Assembly (NCBI GenBank): GCA_024138025.1
Contig: JAMXBD010000236.1
Span: 992,001 to 1,056,000 of the forward strand
Reading direction: 5' to 3'
Length of the DNA stretch: 64,000 bases
Source of the DNA: Combretum micranthum
Taxonomy: Eukaryota; Streptophyta; Magnoliopsida; Myrtales; Combretaceae
Made by a program: the position numbers and the translations under genes. Positions 12,223-25,165 of this stretch are shown in pieces; the stretch's first letter is position 1; each line of letters begins with the position of its first letter. The notes beneath the pieces are model-generated. The model did no database searches. It was not told the origin of the DNA and worked only from the letters and a program-made list of their open reading frames with translations.

Positions 12223-15200
12223 TCTGAAAATAAAACAAACGATATTTATCACTTTGTTACGTATCTCATATGTGGCATATGGTTATTTGTTAAGACAATA
12301 ATATGATAGTGCTCCCGCCAGAGATAGCAATTTTTCATCCGGTTAACTAAATTGGTCATCCAGATTGTGTTTCTAGAACTCGGTAAACACACTTGTATGT
12401 TTATTATTGTGAATATCCTATTCTTTTTAGTCTTGGTGCTCCACAATAAAGGAAGCGATGATTTGAAGAACAGGACATATATATACTTTATCCCATAGGA
12501 ACAGTGAAAAATAAGTGGATTGATAAAGGAAAAGAAAGAACAGGAAAAAGGTTGACATGACATATTAACCCCAGAAAGCATTAATATGTAACATAACTTC
12601 TTGATTGATCAGCTTTAAAAATCACTTAATAGGCAAATTGAATTTTCAAGTTAAACCTGATTACCAATTAAAAATCTAAAATAAATATACTATAACTATC
12701 TTATTTGGGTTAGCAAGTTAAAAAAGAAAAATACTATCTTATATGAAGAGATAATCAAAAGGAACTATATAAAAAATTATTTTAAAAAAAAAAAGGAAAA
12801 TCAAATCCCTTCTTGAAAGCATGCATCCACTATACTGTATTTAATTTGCTAAATGCATAATGAAGGACCGGAAAAGAAGAGAAATATTGTCCTTGTCGGG
12901 GAAAATTATTTAATATACTAAAGTAAATCTGACAAATATCTTATATAAATACAATGATACATAAAAATCTTGATTTAAAATTATGATTTTGAAATGAGCC
13001 ATTCCATCTCAATTCCAGGCCCGATTCCAATAAGGAAAGGCAACTTTCACGGATGATAAGGATTAAACTCCTTTTCATTTTATCAGAGAAATAAAACATC
13101 ATCTCGTCTAAGCTCACCTCATCCCATCCACCCAATGGGTTTAAGGCTAAAAAACAACTCAAGACATGTGAAGTTCTACCTAGTCCTAGGCCTGGGTCGA
13201 TTATGACTTGTAACTCACACTAAAACCGACCTAATGAGTAGACTTTAATAACCAATCAATCAATCAATCGAGGCCGATTCTAGAAAGCAGTCGATAACCT
13301 ATTCTTAGGATAACTATCCAAAAACGCCATTAAAATCATCAATCAAACCGAATCAAATTTTCGATATTTTTCAATCCGGTTTTTTTTTTTTTTTTTTTGT
13401 ATAAATAAAAGTGAGGAAGTTAAAAATAATAAAGAAAATTGCTAAACGTCACTAAGTGAAATAAGTATAGTCTTCGTCTCACTTTAACTTTTACCAAAGT
13501 TTCTACTGTTTTTAACTTTTTGTGGCCTCTTTTACTGTTTCTAACTTGACTTTTGTGAAATTCAAATGGAAGTTCATCATAATTTTATTTTTTTTTTTAA
13601 TTTTACCTTTCATAATTGTTTGTAACATTTACAAAAAAAAAAAAAATTCAATTTCTTTTGTCTAATATTTAAATTGTTTTTAGTGTTGAATATGCTTTGT
13701 ATAATATGTTTTAGAGATTGTCTCAATCCCCATGAAGCGAATAGAAAGCTAAAAGACTGGAATCAGCAGACTCAAAAAGAAGGTTAACAATCTATTTACA
13801 AAAATATTCATTTATATACTATTTATTTATTGCCATTCTGAAATTAAACCGACTGCACTGGTTTTATGCATTTATACTGCCAGTGCAGTATAGTTTGCTA
13901 TGACTTATTTAATAAGTGAAGCCACAAGATGGTATAAATATGTTTTCATTGGAACAGGTTCAATTCTCTAAAAGAAATATCTAGCTTGGAATAAAATTTC
14001 TTACTTTAATTTGCGATAGCAGTTCCAATCGTGAATTGAATCAAGCTAAATTGTTTTCCCTTTTACTTCTATTCAATACGAGGTATAAAGTGAACTGAAT
14101 CGCATCGCACACATAGTGACACACCCCTATATTCAACCCCAACTTAAAAAGAGGGAAAAAAATGAAAGAAAAGAAAAGCAGAAAAAGGGTAAAACTACAA
14201 AAGAAACAATAAAAAAATTAGTTATATAATTAATTACATTAAATATTTGAAATAATTCTACGTGAGATTAAAAAAAAAAAAACATATATATTTCCGATTA
14301 ACAACTTTAATGTATTGTTTATAACAATACAAATGATAAATTACCTTTAAAACATATCTAAGTTGTATATAGAATTCATTGAAAAGGAAATAAAAGTTCT
14401 TATATGTAACTAGTTTTGTCTTTAAATCATTTTTTTTTTGTATTTTCTACATTTTTTCTTTTTTAATATATGGAGATGTGCATCATTTGTAACTCTTCAA
14501 GAAATGAACCAAAGGCTACAAAGGTTCTTAACTTTAATCTTTTTCCCTTTGAGTTTAAAGCATAACTTATTTAAATTTTTTTCTACTAAAATTTACATTT
14601 GATATTTAAAATTCAACATATTTTATATGTAATTAAAAAGAAAAGGGAAAGGTAGCAATTTGGGTCCATGAATTAATAGGTCCTTAAATTGGCGTGGAAT
14701 TGCTGTTTATTTCTATTATAGCTTATGAATAGACTGAATCGGCTCGGTTCAAGAAAACCACCAGTTTGTTAACTTTTCCTATGGACCTGAGTTGTTTCTA
14801 TATAAGAGTCATTTACTGTGTAAGATAACAGTATTTTTATGGGAAGTAATTATAGGAAGATTGTATATTATTTTCCTAAAATAGGATTCTTCCATTCTTT
14901 CCCAAGAATGTGTGTGTGTGTGTCTGTGTATTACCTTCAATATGAAAAAAATATACATATTGGACTCATAAACCCAAAACATTGTTGTTAACAGTTCCAA
15001 ACCCATGGATTCAACTTAAGCATTATTTTTTTATGAAATAATTAATAAAATAAATTTATTTTTAAATAAGAAAAAATAAAACTCAAAATAAAAATTAAGC
15101 CTAATAATACTATTCCTGTGTCCCATTTTCTCAAGAAATTGTTTTTAGGATGTGCATTTATTGTTACATAAACTCATCCATCTTTTAAGTGGGATGACAA

Positions 15201-16850
15201 GCCCTCTTAACACAAAAACAAGTTCCACATTACTTTTAGTTAAAGTCTATATAAGTCCAATAAGACATACATTTAAGCATATTTATTTCTTGTGTTGTTA
15301 AATGTTATGAATAGATAATTAATTATATCATTCACATAAAAATAGTTCATATATTTAATTAGTTATTGTTTGTAATTACTTAAAATTTTTTTCCTTTATA
15401 TGTTGTTTTTTCTTTCAGTATATACCTAGGTCGACCCACAAAGTCCTTAAGTAGGTTAGGACCTACAGTTCATGAGTGAGTTCATGGGTCCAAATCATTT
15501 CCTAACTCCAATTCAACCCATGCCTATATCTACCTAGCAAGATAAAAACTCAATAGGTTTGGTTCTAGATAGGGTGGGTCTTAACCCCTTTCACTACATA
15601 AACTAGACATCACATTATCTTGTAGCAAAAATAAAGCCATACATATCGTCTTGCACATGAGAAAAGTTTGAGGTGTTTTTAAATGGATGAATATCATCTT
15701 TGCCATCATCATCATCTTTAAAGGTATCCATTGTATATATTTTAAAGTCATGGTTTAGAAACATAATTTTAGAAGTCTATTTTCAAAACACAATCCCACT
15801 GGCTCACAAAGAAAACATGACTTTAAAGATAGATAGTGTCATGGCACTTTAAAAGGCATCATGTCATTCTTTGTTGAAGTCTCTCCCTTTTCCTTACCAC
15901 TTTTATCCCAAATTTGATTATGATGAATTGAAGGAAAATTGTAGCTTTTAAAACAAAATTTAAATTTAATAAAGTAGAATAATTAGTAGAACACCAAATT
16001 GATGGAAATGGACAATTGATTTAAAGGGAGTAGACAAACCCTCAAAGAAATATTCTAATAGAGTGGATAATAATGACAAAAAAAAAAAAAAATAAACCTA
16101 TAGAGATATGGTTGCAATGAACATTTTAGATGCATAGGTATCTCAATTTGGATTGTCAATGAATGATGAGAATGTCAAGATAGATATTGATGAAGCATAC
16201 GATACCAACAAAAAATTGGAAGATTTGAAGATAAGCATAAAAAAGGCACAAAAATCATATCTTTTTCTTTTGAAGAGAAACATCAATTAAGGAATTGTTG
16301 GAAACTTGTTTCAATTGTAAAATTATATGGTTTCTTGTTAGGTTGCAAATGTAGATGTTTGCTTTTAACTTTTTCATTAATAGGCTGAGGGGTTGTTTTT
16401 TATATAGTTGTGTTAAAAAGAAGAAAGATTATAAAAGAGTAACTAGAGATGGTCCATAATTAATAAATGGACAATTTCTTATGACTTAAAAGGGAGAACC
16501 CACTTTTAGTGCTTCACTTATTGCTGTGTGAGTCAAAATTCATGAACTACCTTTGGAATATTTCGCTATTAAAGCAATGTGAAAAGTTAGAGAGTCAATT
16601 AGTCCACTTGTAAAAATTGTGTATGCTAAGAACACAGAATGAGAACTATTGCATAAGTCGATTCTACTAATAGAGTTTTGCCTCTGCAAACACAAAAAAA
16701 ATGATCAGTGGTGCATTAGCCAAGGGTTGTCCAGCACAGCCACTTTAATGCTTAAGTTAGTTCGTAGGTTAGTTAGAGAATCTCTAAAGGACCATTGATT
16801 AGATAAAAACCATTTTGGCCCTCCATTGTAAAGGGAATGGCTATTTATAA
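12223..16850. other. Gene-free interval with possible hAT remnant
   Basis: No credible gene; the 110-aa minus-strand frame at 12249-12581 has no family resemblance. A candidate old hAT element spans about 13187-14129 (ends TAGGCCTGGGTCGA and, reverse complemented, TAGGGGTGTGTCAC), without a TSD. A TG repeat lies at 14909-14929. Homopolymer A and T runs are frequent. Confidence 0.35.
13852..13889. repeat. Perfect 10-bp inverted repeat (hairpin)
   Basis: ACTGCACTGG (13852-13861) and CCAGTGCAGT (13880-13889) are exact reverse complements separated by an 18-base loop. It lies inside the candidate hAT remnant and could be part of that element's terminal structure. Confidence 0.6.
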
Positions 16851-16861
16851 TTTATGGACAT

Positions 16862-19137
16862 ACCGAAATGGAGCCCCACCAAATATTTTCTATTAGGGCG
16901 AATCTCCATTTGGTAGCTAACCACGCACCCGAGGTGATGGTTTCACCTGGTGCCTGCGGTAAAGGAGCTGCTGCTGCATGGAGTGTAGCCAAATTGGTAA
17001 TGTCCTCACCTCCTAATGGAGATAGCTTCGGAGCGAGCTCGTGGGTTTCCCTTTGAGCATAAGCTCAACACCCCTACCAGGGTAGGATTTGAGGTGTAAC
17101 TTGTCATAGGCCCTTCTTCGATTGATAGAGTTGATGATCTTCTGGACCCTTCTTAGACTCTTTAATCTATGTAGGGATAATAATGGGTCGAGTAGGATGT
17201 GACATATGTTCTTGTGTCAACACTTGTTCCCCCAACTCTCTTTATGAGAGGACAATGAGAGTAAACGATTTATGCCCAACTCGCGAAGTTGATCTATGGG
17301 ATTAACAATTTCACAACTCTTTCTTCATCTGAGCTGCATCCCTGAGCTCACAAGGGAGTTGTTGCTTCTGGCCATTTAAGTTGCATCCTTTAAATTTATG
17401 AGGAAGCTGTTGTTTTAGAGATTACTTAAATCCATGTTAGGATATTTCGAGTTCGTGATTTTTGAGTTCGCTTCACCTTAGGCCGAGTAGGCTCTACCAA
17501 CTCAAGGTTATGAAGCTTATCAAGGAAACCTCTTGAATTTAAATGGACGTGACCACTATAATGATGGTCTACTGACATTTAACCGTGCTAATGTCATCAT
17601 GACATTTTGAATGTTGAGATTTGTTCCTACATTCCAAGGGATGGGAGTCATCATGTCTCCTTCACTTTTGCTATAAAGATTCAAGTTCTGAGGGAAGACT
17701 TCACATTCAAAATTGCTCTTAAGCCTTTCTCTTGTGAAGAACAATCTTGCTTCTTAAATATTTGGTATCCACTTTTCTTACGTCATTCTAATACTTCCAA
17801 GACATCGAGCTCAGGTAATTCCTATCCTTGGTCCTTTTCTCATAACTCTAATGGTTGGGTGCAACAAGTGATCGAAGAGGTAAGGATAAGCAATGGAGGG
17901 TCCAGCACTAGCTTGGGGGGTTTAGGTTCGAGTGAGGAGAGGTGTTAGTCAAGTAAGGGTATAACCCTAAGGGGTGATATAGATGTGGAGGTTGGGGAGC
18001 TATTCAGGATTTTGAAGGTACCAACCTCTATTTCAATTCATATAGCGAACTTACCAAGAAAGCATATCAGCTCCCTCTAGACAAATATGCTAGAAATGGT
18101 GAGGAGGCGAAGTCTGATGAGTAGTTATACACTTAGGCAGTTGACAGCATTGGGCCTGATAGAGTTGGTAGCGGCCTTACTAAGGCAAGGCTTGATGAAG
18201 CTAGAAGGGGGGAGATGCAAGGTTTCCCTGAGGGATGAGAGGTCATATCCCCTTCTCGGCTTGACCAAGTTTGTTTGGTAGGAGGGTAAAGGTCCGTACT
18301 ATATGATTTGGCATTCAAATTCGATATAAGAATGCCCTTTTCTCCTTTTTGAAAGGAGGTTTTTATCATCACATGTTTTTCCTTGCTCAACTCCTCTCAA
18401 ACACTTAACACACTATAGTGGCTTTTAAGGCCTTGTGCTTGAGCATGTCTATGAGGCTGACTCCAGTTTTGTTCTGGAGATATTATACCTTCAACAAGTC
18501 TAACTCAGGGTAGTGGTATCTTATGAGGTAGAGCAAGAACTCATTTAAGCTTTTCGAGGGGTTTACGAGCTCGAATGGGCGGAATTGGAAAAGCCGATTC
18601 TGGATTGTTGGCTTTAAGGAGGGATTCCAACACATGTTCAATTTCTGGCTGAATTAGTGCCTTCCCATCCTATCCAATTATTCATCAAAGTTGGGACCTT
18701 ATAACACTAAAGCTTGTAAATATATCAATGAGTTCATGAGGTCATAAGGTAGGAGGCCCTTAGACGTCAAGCTCGAGATGAAAAATTACTTAAAGGGTAA
18801 GCTCATCAATGAAGGTGATGGAGTCATAGCTCCTAGAGGTGTGGGATGGTTCTTTGAGTATGGATATAGCCTCTCTTTATCTCTATCTCCCACTCCCCCC
18901 AAGCTTTTATCGAGTTGAGCTCTAATGGAGGAATACTTTTTTTTGTTTGGTAGCGAGTCCATGACTTCTGAGCATTTGAGCTCAACTTGGCAAGTTCTTT
19001 GTTTCTTTACTAACTATTTATTATCACCTTTTTTGTTTTAGGTGTTGAGATGGAGATAAGGGATATAAACAAGCTTCTAGTAAGGCCCAAGCTAAGAAGA
19101 AAGCGCCTCCAAAGAACCAAGCTGCTCAATTTGACAG
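16862..19137 (+). pseudogene. Degenerate transposon-derived coding remnants, part 1
   Basis: The base composition is noticeably less AT-rich and many short frames look codon-like, but they are broken by stops and shifts. Around 18600-18870 a translation such as FNFWLN, KLGPYNTKACKYINEF and KGKLINEGDGVIAPRG is plausible, and the segment before 19137 is rich in Lys and Ala. The same kind of sequence resumes at 23746 after the solo LTR, so the two parts probably belong to one older element. It resembles the plant 'putative gypsy-type transposon' proteins (Pfam Transposase_28 type), but I could not identify a domain firmly. Confidence 0.4.
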
Positions 19138-22100
19138 TGTCACACCCCAAAGCGTACCCTAAACGCGACAGCCCGTCACACTCAATATTAAGACTTAAGT
19201 ATGACAACCTTAGTCATCCCAAAATTCTCGATATCTGGTGTAAGGCGTACTTTCACGATCGTTGTGGATCAAACTTTGGATCATGATGCATAATGACAAT
19301 TAAGAAAATAAATCATAACAATATATCCAAGGTTCATATAACTTATAAAGAGTCTCTACAACATTAAGGGGCATTCCCCTATAAAAAATAGCTAAGTCTG
19401 ATAAAGTCTATCTTGAAATGATTTACACTTTTGAAATTTCTCTTGGGATTCCACATCTACTTCTATCTTGCATTTCTATCCAAAAGATCTTAGCTTAGAA
19501 ACATTACCTGGGTAAAATAACCTCTTGGTTCTAACTATTGGTTCCAACCAAAGGTACGAGAACTATAAAAGATATCTAAGAGGGTATAAGCTACATGCTT
19601 AATGAGATTTATTTCCACAATTAAACACTCGGCATCCAATATTCAAAACAAGTTTATTTAGGCAACCATATGAGATGCACAAGCACGTGAACAAACAATA
19701 CATATGATTTTTTAGGAATCACATGTTGAATGGATTTACCCCTCCATTCGAGGTTAGGTGTTCCAGACCGTATAGGCCGCTATAATAAAACATAATTCCT
19801 TGATAGTTCTTGTTTTGGCAACTTCCTTGCTTTCAAAAATATAATCCAACTTATTGTAGTTTATTTCCAAGCCACTACATAGCTGCCAAATATGTTTTTG
19901 TCAGGTGTTTTCTCACCGCCATTTAATTTTAGATGACCCTTCACCACTTTATAAAATTTACAGACTCTATAAATCTCCTTACTGAGCCTTTATCTAACCA
20001 AAGGTATAGTAATAAATGCAATGAACTCACCTAATGATATGCATGAATTCAATTTAATTAAGTACTCCTTGCATGATTAAATATTTCACAGGTGATCATA
20101 GAATTTATAAACAATCATTCTTATACTAGATCGAACATTTATTATGAACAATTCCTGCATCGATATACTTAATCGTAATTTCAACCAAGTATGTAAAGCA
20201 CATGTATCTTCCCATTTCATCTTTTCCTAATTCTAATACCACTAATTTTACAAGCAAATTCAGAAGTGCATAAATGTAGGAAACAAACTCACTTGGCCAT
20301 TGACGTGGATACTTCTAGTCAAGACAATCCTCGAAACATGGGAACTTAGTCTTCACGTCACCTAAACAAGAGAAATACCCAAAATGAGTATTTGTTGGAA
20401 GTACTACTTAAACTTGTAATTCTATTCTTCTAAGTTTGTCAGAATTTGCATAGAGGGAAATTCTAATTTAAAATGGTCATAACTTGCTCATTTTAACTTG
20501 GAATTTCGCATATTATATATCGTTTTCTACCTACTCGAAAATATCTATCTATTTATAAGGTTATTTTTGTCATAAAAAATCTTTTGGGTCATGAACAAGG
20601 TTGGTACAGAACTATCACGAAAGTCCCAGCCCCTAAAACATCATTTTCAAACATTTCTTGCTTCCAAAAATCTTTTGGCAAAATTATAGATACTTATATG
20701 GTTGAAAATCCCTTGAATACATATATATAGACTCATATTGTATGTAAAATTTAATGGTGCTGCCTCAATGGTTATTTTTCGTAAAACAATTTATCTTATG
20801 GTGTTGAAGTCTTGAATTTTAACAATTCTTTTCTGAATCTTTTGAAAGGACTTTATAAACTTCAAGATCATTATGAATGAGTATATTCTTATTTTTTTTC
20901 CTAATTTCTTTCCTAAGATAAGTTAGTTTTTCTTAACTTTGATTTTCTACAAAATTCTACTTTTAGTGATGAGAAATGAATTTTCCAAAAATCGTTATCA
21001 AGTTGTTGGTAACCTATAGTAATTTGAGTTGTATATATATTTCTCCTTTTAAAAGAAAATGGTTTTGATAAACAAATCTTTTTCCTCTTATATTTTCATT
21101 TCTTAACTCCTCTTAAAAATAAAACTTAGTCTTTTAAATCTTTACTAATTTTATTCGAAAAGAAAATCACGTTTCATTATTTTCCTAAATTGTTGATAAT
21201 ATCTTTTGTCTTTGAAATTTATCAAGTTTATATTCTTTTTATTTCTTTAAAAATGGGTACACTATTTAAAAGCTTGGCAACTTTTAGTTTTTTAAGTGAG
21301 TTTATAATTTAGTGAGTTGATTTTACCTTAATTTCAAAAACTAGTTTACTCCTTATTTTTTATTATGAAGTTGAAAAGATCCTACTCTTAAGCTTTTTAT
21401 CATGGAGTTGGTAAAAATCCTACGAGTAAGCTTTTTAGAGAAAATTTTACTTACCAAGGAATTATTATTATTAAGTTTTAATAAACTTTATGTGACTTCT
21501 TATAATAAAAGAAAATTTTTTATTTTGTTAGTTAACTTCTTTGAGAAGATCATCTCCATGGTCATTTAAGAAAAATCTTGATGAGTTTGAAAAGAAGTTG
21601 GAAAAATAACTTTTCTACGTGTTTAATAGCAAAATCTTGGTTTTGTGACAAGAGCATATATTTGGTTTTATTTTAAGAAAATTTTCTCTTACTTTTAGTT
21701 AAGACAATATTATTATGATTATGCATGTACATGAGTATGTAATATGAAAAGATGGAATATAAGAAAAAATATAAGAACCAAGATAATAATATGATCAAGT
21801 ATTGGAAACCTTAGCTTCATCAAGGTAACTTGGTCAAGTATTGAGAGCCTTAGCTTCATCAAGGCAACCCGAGACTAAGAATAGACTAGTCCTAAAAAGA
21901 AAAATAAAAAGAAAGAAAAGAAAAGGCAATAATAAGAGCAAGCTAGAGAATAATAGTGAGCACTAGGCTCTAAAAATATATAGATATACATATACTTAAT
22001 AATATACATAGAGTTAGATTAGAAGCATAATAATCAACAATAATAACATTAATAACAATATGATATGATAATAACAACAAGATAATAAAATTGGAATTCT

Positions 22101-22426
22101 TGGCATGTGTAAGAACAAAATATGAACAAGTTGTTGCTTCTACAATCCATATGAATCTTAAGAAACAACACTATAGTCATGCTAAGTTACATGACTGGGT
22201 AACATAAATAGTAGTAAAAGTTTACCTAAAGTGTTTTTGTCGTAGGAAGAAGATAATGAATATAGCTTTATATGGTTAGTGATATGTGGTAGATAGTTTG
22301 TGCATAGAGGAGGATTTTTGTTAGGAATTGGTTAAAGAGAGTTTTGGTAGTGGGGAATTTTGTGAAGAGATTTTGAGAGAGTTTTGTTATGTGAATTAAA
22401 GGTGTAAAAGAAGTGGAGGGAAATAT

Positions 22427-22437
22427 GGTATTTATAG
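22427..22437 (-). promoter_or_regulatory. TATA box in the solo gypsy LTR
   Basis: CTATAAATACC on the minus strand, matching the same word at 54463-54453 in the related 3' LTR. It marks the expected U3 promoter and the minus orientation of the LTR. Confidence 0.5.
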
Positions 22438-22620
22438 TTGAAGATAGAGCGAAATTAAGTGTAATAAAATAAATTGAAAAGAAAAAAATGAGAGATTAAA
22501 TTTGTATTTTTGTAAGAAAATAATTAATAATTAATATTTAAGATACGATTTGATATAAGATGTATTGGAAAGGTAAAAAGTAAAAAAATAGGTATATAAG
22601 TAGCAAGAATAGGTAGTAGA

Positions 22621-23294
22621 TAGAGCTGGACAAATGGGCTATGGCCCGTTTAACCCACTTTAAAAGTGGGTTAGGGCCAGCTTTTTTTAGCCCGTTTAAA
22701 AGTGGGTTAATTTTACCCAACCCACTTAACCCGCGGGCCAAAGTGGGCTAGCCCGCAGGTTAAGTGGGTTGACCCACCAACCCACTTTTATAAAAATAAA
22801 ATAAATAATTATAGGGTAAATATGTATTAATGAAGGTTATTCTTGAGATTTTTTATACTTGAAATTAAATTTATGTGTTAATTATAACAAAGAATGACAA
22901 ATTGATGCACATGCACCATAAAATTTTATAAAATATATTATTATTGTTTTAAATGAAATATATTATCTAGTAAGTTATTTTAGAAAACTTATTTTTATAT
23001 AAAAAGTAATTAAAACAATAATGAAATTAATCATTAATATATATAACCTTATAAAACTCTCTTTTTTATTTTATATATATATCTTATTCAATTAGTATAA
23101 ATAAGTTAAATGGGTCAACTTGGCCCATTTAACTCACAAAATATGTAAGTGGGTTAAAAGAGTCAAAAAGTGGGCTGGCCCGTTTAACCCACGGGCTAAA
23201 GTGGGTTGGGTTTGGGTTAAGGTTAGGCAATTTTGGCTCGTAGGTTAAACGGGCCAACAAATTTTGGCCCGTTTAACCCACTTGCCCACCTCTA
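22621..23294. mobile_element. Non-autonomous hAT element with perfect TSD
   Basis: A 674-bp element is flanked on both sides by the identical 8-bp word GTAGTAGA (22613-22620 and 23295-23302), the TSD length of the hAT superfamily. The ends TAGAGCTGGACAAATGGG and (reverse complement) TAGAGGTGGGCAAGTGGG are TIRs. Both subterminal regions carry many GCCCGTTTAACCCACTT-type words in both orientations around an AT-rich core. It has no transposase. It lies inside the solo gypsy LTR, so it inserted later. Confidence 0.9.
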
Positions 23295-23745
23295 GTAGTA
23301 GATAAGTACAATCAATAGTAAACAAGACTAATAAGTTACTGGTAGTAAAGAAAATACGCATATAATTGTGATATCTGTAATTTTTAGTTACCAAAAAATT
23401 ACGAAATTGATATTTTTGGATTCCGACATTATTACGAGTCTAATGGTATTAACAGAATTTTTTACCATCCGGTCTACCAAGGCACGGTTTTTGAAAGCTG
23501 ATCCCGTTCAGATTCGAAAGACAATAGAAATTAGCGAATCTGATATTTTTATACTTTCATATATTATTACGAACTATTATATGCTGTTAACTCAATTTCC
23601 CTGTATAGGATGTAAGAGCGCGGTATTGCCGGATCTAATCTCTAGGGTTTTGGCATAGATTTTTATTGACTAGGGTTTCCGGTTGACTTCCGGTTCTAGG
23701 GTTTAAACTTAAGAATTGTCATAAAATCTAGGGGTTTACAAACAG

Positions 23746-25165
23746 GTAAGATGAAAATGCTTAGTGTAAGAGGGAGATTTGGGCATGTCTCTTTAGCATC
23801 TAAAGGTCGATAGGCAAAGGATTATGGAGACTCCTATTACTGATTTGACTATTCAGGTCGTGCAGACCCCACCATGCCATCAGTCTCCCGAAGTGCAAAG
23901 TCTGTCTTGATCTTCTCCAATTGTTGTTTCATCGACTATCTAAGCATCCCCAAGGACCAAGCCCGTTGGGAGCAGCACCAATGTTCTTGATGACCCAATG
24001 AGGTCAGAAGCTCCCAAGGATCAACTGGACACAATTGTTAATAGAGGTATGCTTAACCTCATTAGGGGCAGAGTCGTGAAGTGGAGCGATTTCCCTATCG
24101 ATTAGAGCTCATTTGAGGAGGTTATTGTTGTGCAAGACAAGAATAGGATGAGGACCTTGTTCGGTAAACTAAAGTCCAGAGAGTAGGTGCTGGATTTTTC
24201 AAGGCGTAAGATGTATGAGGTAATTTCCTTGTTTGCTTTGAATCTTGGTGAATTTTACAAGGGGTTTTATTCCCTCATTATGTATTATATGTTATGGTGA
24301 CTATCTCTGAGGCGGTGAGGTATGCAAGAGGAAACTGGGGAGTGGTAAGCTAATTCTTATACTCACTAAGTTCTTTTCATGTTGGATTGTATGTAGGTCT
24401 CTTTTCTGATCGAGTTCAACATCTTTTGACTACGGTCCTAAGGAGTTGTGGAGGTTGAAATCTAATCTAGAAAAGAAGCTTGCTGAAGCAAAACTTGAAG
24501 GGGTCGAGTTAAGGAGGAACCTAAGCGCTGCTCTAAAGGAGAAGAAGAAATTACTACATGACATGAAGGTTAAAGTCCTCCATTGTTGGGGAAAGTTAGC
24601 CGAGGCCATGCAGCAATGGTCTTTACTTAAGGCCACAGTTAATGATTATGAGAAAAGATGGAAGAATACCAAGCAACAATGAGATTCTTTGTCTCATCAA
24701 TTGAAGGAGGCCACCTTAGAGCTCAATAGGCAAAAGAAAGAGGTCGATATGTCCATCTTGGAGCTAAACAAAGTGAAGGAGAAGGCCGAGGCATTCAACT
24801 TGAAGTGAGAGGCTTTAAAGGTAGGAGTATTGTTTTTCTTCCCATGGGACATATATATTTATTATATATTTTTTTACGTGTCTTCTTTCTTTGTATATAA
24901 GCTCGTGTAGTGAGTTTAGAAAATGGGCTAGTCGTGAGTGACGTGGCTAAGTAGGTCCTCAAGGAGCTCTTTAAGAACGAAGAGTGGACCAAACTCTAAC
25001 GGAAGCTCACAAGCAAAAGTGCCAAGGTGGTGCAAAATGAAGTGTTTGAAAGGTATCCAGACTTGGACTATAGCTTTCTATTTGTGCAATTTGGTGAAGC
25101 CACTATTGAGGTCGAGGAAGAAGGAAGGATGACGACTGGTTAGTTCGTTGACTTAAAACCATTTA
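23746..25165 (+). pseudogene. Degenerate transposon-derived coding remnants, part 2 (coiled coil)
   Basis: A 78-residue open stretch at 24446-24682 (LEKKLAEAKLEGVELRR, ALKEKKKLLHDMKVK) is a typical heptad-patterned coiled coil. The same frame continues past a stop with SHQLKEATLELNRQKKEVD. A further acidic segment at 24905-25130 (ARVVSLENGLVVSD, YPDLDYSFLFVQFGE, then EVEEEG) follows an intron-like gap of about 80 bp starting GTAGGAG. Coiled coil plus acidic tail fits the C-terminal half of plant gypsy-type transposon proteins. Stops show that it is not functional. Confidence 0.45.

Larger units (their letters stand above)
19138..23740 (-). mobile_element. Solo gypsy-type LTR with a nested hAT element
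   Basis: On the + strand it starts TGTCACACCCC and ends GGGGTTTACA, giving TG...CA ends. The flanks are GACAG (19133-19137) and AACAG (23741-23745), a 4/5 match to a 5-bp TSD. No internal retrotransposon region adjoins it, so it is a solo LTR. A minus-strand TATA box (CTATAAATACC, 22437-22427) gives the orientation. Gross length is 4.6 kb, about 3.9 kb without the nested hAT. It is related to the LTR at 51650-55171, which shares TCACACC-CAAAG at one end and CTAGGGGTTTACA at the other. Confidence 0.75.

Noticed and set aside
12249..12581. 110-aa minus-strand reading frame
   Set aside because: No recognisable domain and composition typical of AT-rich chance translation; no promoter or splice context.
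22538..22741. Minus-strand 67-aa frame with Gly/Leu/Lys repeats
   Set aside because: It lies across the left end of the hAT element and reflects its GCCCGTTTAACCCACTT repeats.
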